From contig JAGMVK010000003.1 in assembly GCA_020747065.1 (NCBI GenBank), positions 372,001-436,000 of the forward strand: a DNA stretch of 64,000 nt. Reading direction: 5' to 3'. A model generated the notes under the pieces. That model ran no database searches and was not told the DNA's origin. It saw only the letters and a program-made list of their open reading frames with translations. Both the position numbers and the translations under genes were made by a program. The stretch's first letter is position 1. The number at the start of each line of letters is the position of its first letter. This document shows positions 61,209-64,000 of the stretch, in pieces. The DNA is from Cadophora sp. MPI-SDFR-AT-0126. Its lineage: Eukaryota > Ascomycota > Leotiomycetes > Helotiales > Ploettnerulaceae.

Positions 61209-62473
61209 ATGGCAGCAACTGACTCGGTCCCTATCATCAAGGTGTTATTCACACTGCACGCTGGCATGGATGCCATGGACTTCGTGGGCCCCCTCGAGGT
61301 CTTGACCCATGCCAGACACAACATCAACGATGAGTGTAAGTACTGCTTGGTGTTTTAGAGATGATGGGATAGCTTCAATTCTGCCGTTTCGAGCTTCGGT
61401 TTTACCCCGCATTCCGAGTTCCCCGCATTTCCCGTACCCACGTTGAGGCTTTACCATCATGACTCGGGCCTCAAAAGAGCTCAGTATGGTCCAATTCGTG
61501 GTAGTCTACCCAATACCGATCTGCGAATGGTTTATACTGACTTTCCCGTTATCTGGGAGCATGTGTTTCTCTTTCCGGCATCTGCCAATGCTTCATGACC
61601 ATTTCTCCCGCGTCTACCAGCCATTGTTTATTTTTTAATCTCTGGCACCTCTCATATTCCCTATCTCAATATCTGCAACTCGCCGTTTATTCCCAGCACC
61701 TGCCATCCATTGCCAATTCACAAGCTAATATCTCTTCAACAGCCACCAAGGCCTTCGCAGCCTCCTTCGTCTCGTCCGAAGAACACACAGTCTCCGCCCA
61801 AGGAGCCAGCTTCCGCGCCCACATGGACTACAAGGAAGCCTACACCCGACTCTCCGAATTCGACATCCTGATCGTCCCCGGCGGCGGCAGCGACGCGATC
61901 CTCAAATCCAAGTCCGAACCCCTCGGCCTCATCAAAGCCTTCTCCGACCTCCAAAAGAAACACCCCGACAAGGAACGCACCGTCTTCTCCGTCTGCACCG
62001 GCAGTCTCTTCCTGGCGCAGGCCGGCATTCTATCCGGTCTCTCGGCCACAACACATCCTGACTTCTACGCCAAGTTCGAGAAGGTCTGCAGCGAGGTGTC
62101 GCAGCGTGATTTGGCGGAGCGATGCGATGTCGTGGAGGAGAGATACGTCGTCAATAACTTACGTTTTGATCTTGGTGATCCCAATGAGAACCCTTATGTC
62201 CGCCGCAAGTCGGATGCGAGACGTCCGTCGATGGGCCGGAAGGGCAGCAATGCGTGGAAGGAGAGTAACGCCCGTCGCGAGAGTAATGCTCGTCGTGCGG
62301 CGCTTCGTCTTGGTGGCTTGAGAGTGATTACCTCGGGTGGGATCACCTGTGGTCTCGATGCCAGTTTGTATCTGGTTAGTATTATGGTCAGTGAGGACTC
62401 TGCGAAGGAGATCGAACGTGTGATGCAGTATGAGTGGAAGAAGGGTATTGTGGTAGATGGTATTGACATCTAA
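61209..62473 (+). CDS. DJ-1/PfpI family protein (class I glutamine amidotransferase-like)
   Basis: Two exons (61209-61335 and 61743-62473) separated by a long 407-nt intron encode 285 residues. MAATDSVPIIKVLFTLHAG starts the Rossmann-like domain. DAMDFVGPLEVL is the conserved family entry, DILIVPGGG the next strand, and FSVCTGSLFLAQAGIL the nucleophile elbow with Cys127. A basic Arg/Ser/Asn-rich insert (KGSNAWKESNARRESNARR) sits between the elbow domain and the last core block VITSGGITCGLDASLYLVS. Such enzymes include isonitrile hydratase-like and stress-related proteins; the substrate is unknown. No targeting signal is seen, so cytosolic. The longer frame beginning at 61595 is intron read-through, since no good start precedes the STKAFAASF segment otherwise. 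Confidence 0.87.
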
Positions 62474-64000
62474 GGCGTATGGCGCACAAAATTAACAATA
62501 TGGAATGGTATCGTTGTGCATTGGGCATAGACATACTACGGCTAGACCGAATGGAAGCGATTGTGTGGATTTGATACGATCATGAAAGGTACGGATGAAA
62601 TGATATTTGGCTGGGGATATTCAGTTACACCGTGGATAGGCAAGGCTAGATAGCTTGGCTGAGCTGAGCTGGTCTGTTTTCCTCTACTTACAAATCTCAT
62701 CTCTTTGAACAATCATGAATGTTCCCGTCTTTTTTAAATTCAAATCTTGACGAGATCTGTCGCTCACACTATCAACCACTCTACACGAATATATTCTTCC
62801 AGAGGTGGGGATGGGATAACAGGAAGGGGAGCATTTAACACTCTCCTAGCTAGCCACAGTCTCCCTAACCGGCTCAGCTCCTCTTTCCCATCCCAAGCGC
62901 CACACAGCACCGGTCCTGTGTTCCCCTCCTTCCCTCACCCTCGTCAATCACGCACAGCAATCTGAACCACCTGAACCTCCAAAAGTCTCTACCTTTCCAT
63001 CCACATCCACATCTACATCCACACGGCAAACCTTTTCAATCCTACTCACTCTCCAATCAAAAAATATTCTCAAAGCAGGAGTTTCACGTTGGGGGAAGAT
63101 TCTTATAGCTTGCCGTCAAGTATCTTGTTCTCGCCATCTCCAATTCCTCTGCCATCAAAGTGGTGTATCTTCACAACGTTCTGTCTGGAGTTTCGATGGG
63201 CTTCTTTCTTGGTGTGTTTTCTGGTGCCTTCTCAGTGAATCATGAGGGGAAGATATTGCATTGAGCTTTTTAAACGATGCATTGAGTTTGTCCCAATGAT
63301 CATCTTGATTTGTTTCTCGCTTAGGATGCCCACCTAGCTGAAGACCGCTCCGTATCTTGAGTACGTTATGTGCTTCTCATTTCAGGATTGGAGGTGTGTT
63401 AAGTCCTTAATCTATCTTGGTCAAACTGACTGGCTCGTGTAATCAGAAGACAAGTAGAATTGTATGCTTGGGTGGTAGCACCAAGTGCAGCTAGTGAATG
63501 AAAATTGAGGAGTATATATGGCCGCGTTCTACTGCCTACGAGAAATCAATCTCGGTCGCCGTCAAACCCAGTCCCCAATAACATGAGCGAGCCTGCTTGT
63601 GAGTAAGCTCTAGCACACCCTTGTTCTTATTTTTATCTAAATTAAGGTGTAGTTGTGTAATTTTAGATATATTTGCCGCCTCCGCCCCGCTGTTTGCTTG
63701 CAAAATCGCTGGTCTTGGGATATGTGTCCTGTTGCCATCCGTGTATCACTGTGAAATCGAATATTATTTTCATCCTCGATAATTTTCAAATCCTAAGCCC
63801 ACTAGCAACCCTTCAGAGTTCACTCTAAGGTCGTAAGTCTCATTTTCAAGACACGTCTATAACCAAGTGCAGCTTCTCATATCGAGCATATCGATTTCGA
63901 CTTCATCGCTTTGCCCGTCACCTGTCCTTAAACACGACCTTTATCTTCTCCGTCACGCTTGAAAGCTTGATCCATTGAACGTCCCCCGCTTTATGTATCA
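62474..64000. other. 3' end of the window, no gene seen
   Basis: C/T-rich stretches (for example 62990-63030, CCACATCCACATC repeats) and AT-rich tracts look like the leader or promoter of a gene beyond the right edge. No tRNA or rRNA was recognised. Confidence 0.35.

Overview
This window is nuclear DNA of a filamentous ascomycete (Pezizomycotina). The genes carry short spliceosomal introns (about 45-60 nt, some with visible CTGAC/CTAAC branch sites). Fungal-only families are present: a Zn2Cys6 regulator, RTA1 proteins, NB-ARC/TPR NLR-like proteins, an AsaB/CmcJ-type oxygenase and a GH43/GH10 pair. Two DNA transposons are worn by RIP-type mutation (CpA to TpA). The hemicellulases suggest a plant-associated or saprotrophic life. 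I cannot name the species. All exon joins below are my own reading from frame, splice signals and paralogue comparison, not from transcripts.

Left accessory block (1-23 kb): a gene for an uncharacterised tail-anchored-like protein runs off the left edge, and a full paralogue lies at 18.4-20.2 kb. Between them are an AsaB/CmcJ-like oxygenase (3.5-4.7 kb), an equilibrative nucleoside transporter (5.6-7.0 kb), a decayed second transporter copy (8.4-8.8 kb), and two divergently transcribed NLR-like genes (12.8 to 9.3 kb on minus, 14.1 to 18.0 kb on plus). Each NLR has an N-terminal helical region, NB-ARC, winged helix and TPRs. A third NLR copy that has lost its NB-ARC centre lies at 21.7-22.7 kb. 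This looks like a fast-evolving NLR locus of the kind linked to self/non-self recognition in fungi.

Middle block (24-36 kb): an amidase, an 83-residue mitochondrial membrane protein of unknown role, a membrane-anchored histidine phosphatase, a secreted GH43 glycosidase, and a coiled-coil single-pass membrane protein. A 1.8-kb AT-rich pogo/Fot1-type transposon relic follows (36.9-38.7 kb), then an atypical GH10 (40.4-41.4 kb).

Right block (42-64 kb): two RTA1 genes point toward a Zn2Cys6 regulator whose zinc cluster is split by a 2.4-kb intron. That intron contains an antisense piggyBac-like element with CCC...GGG ends and ATAT (not TTAA) flanks. A sterol-glucosyltransferase-like gene follows. 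Together these suggest a membrane-lipid/sterol response neighbourhood. The rest holds a small orphan gene, a large polytopic glycoprotein gene, and a DJ-1/PfpI gene. The last 1.5 kb has no gene I can support.
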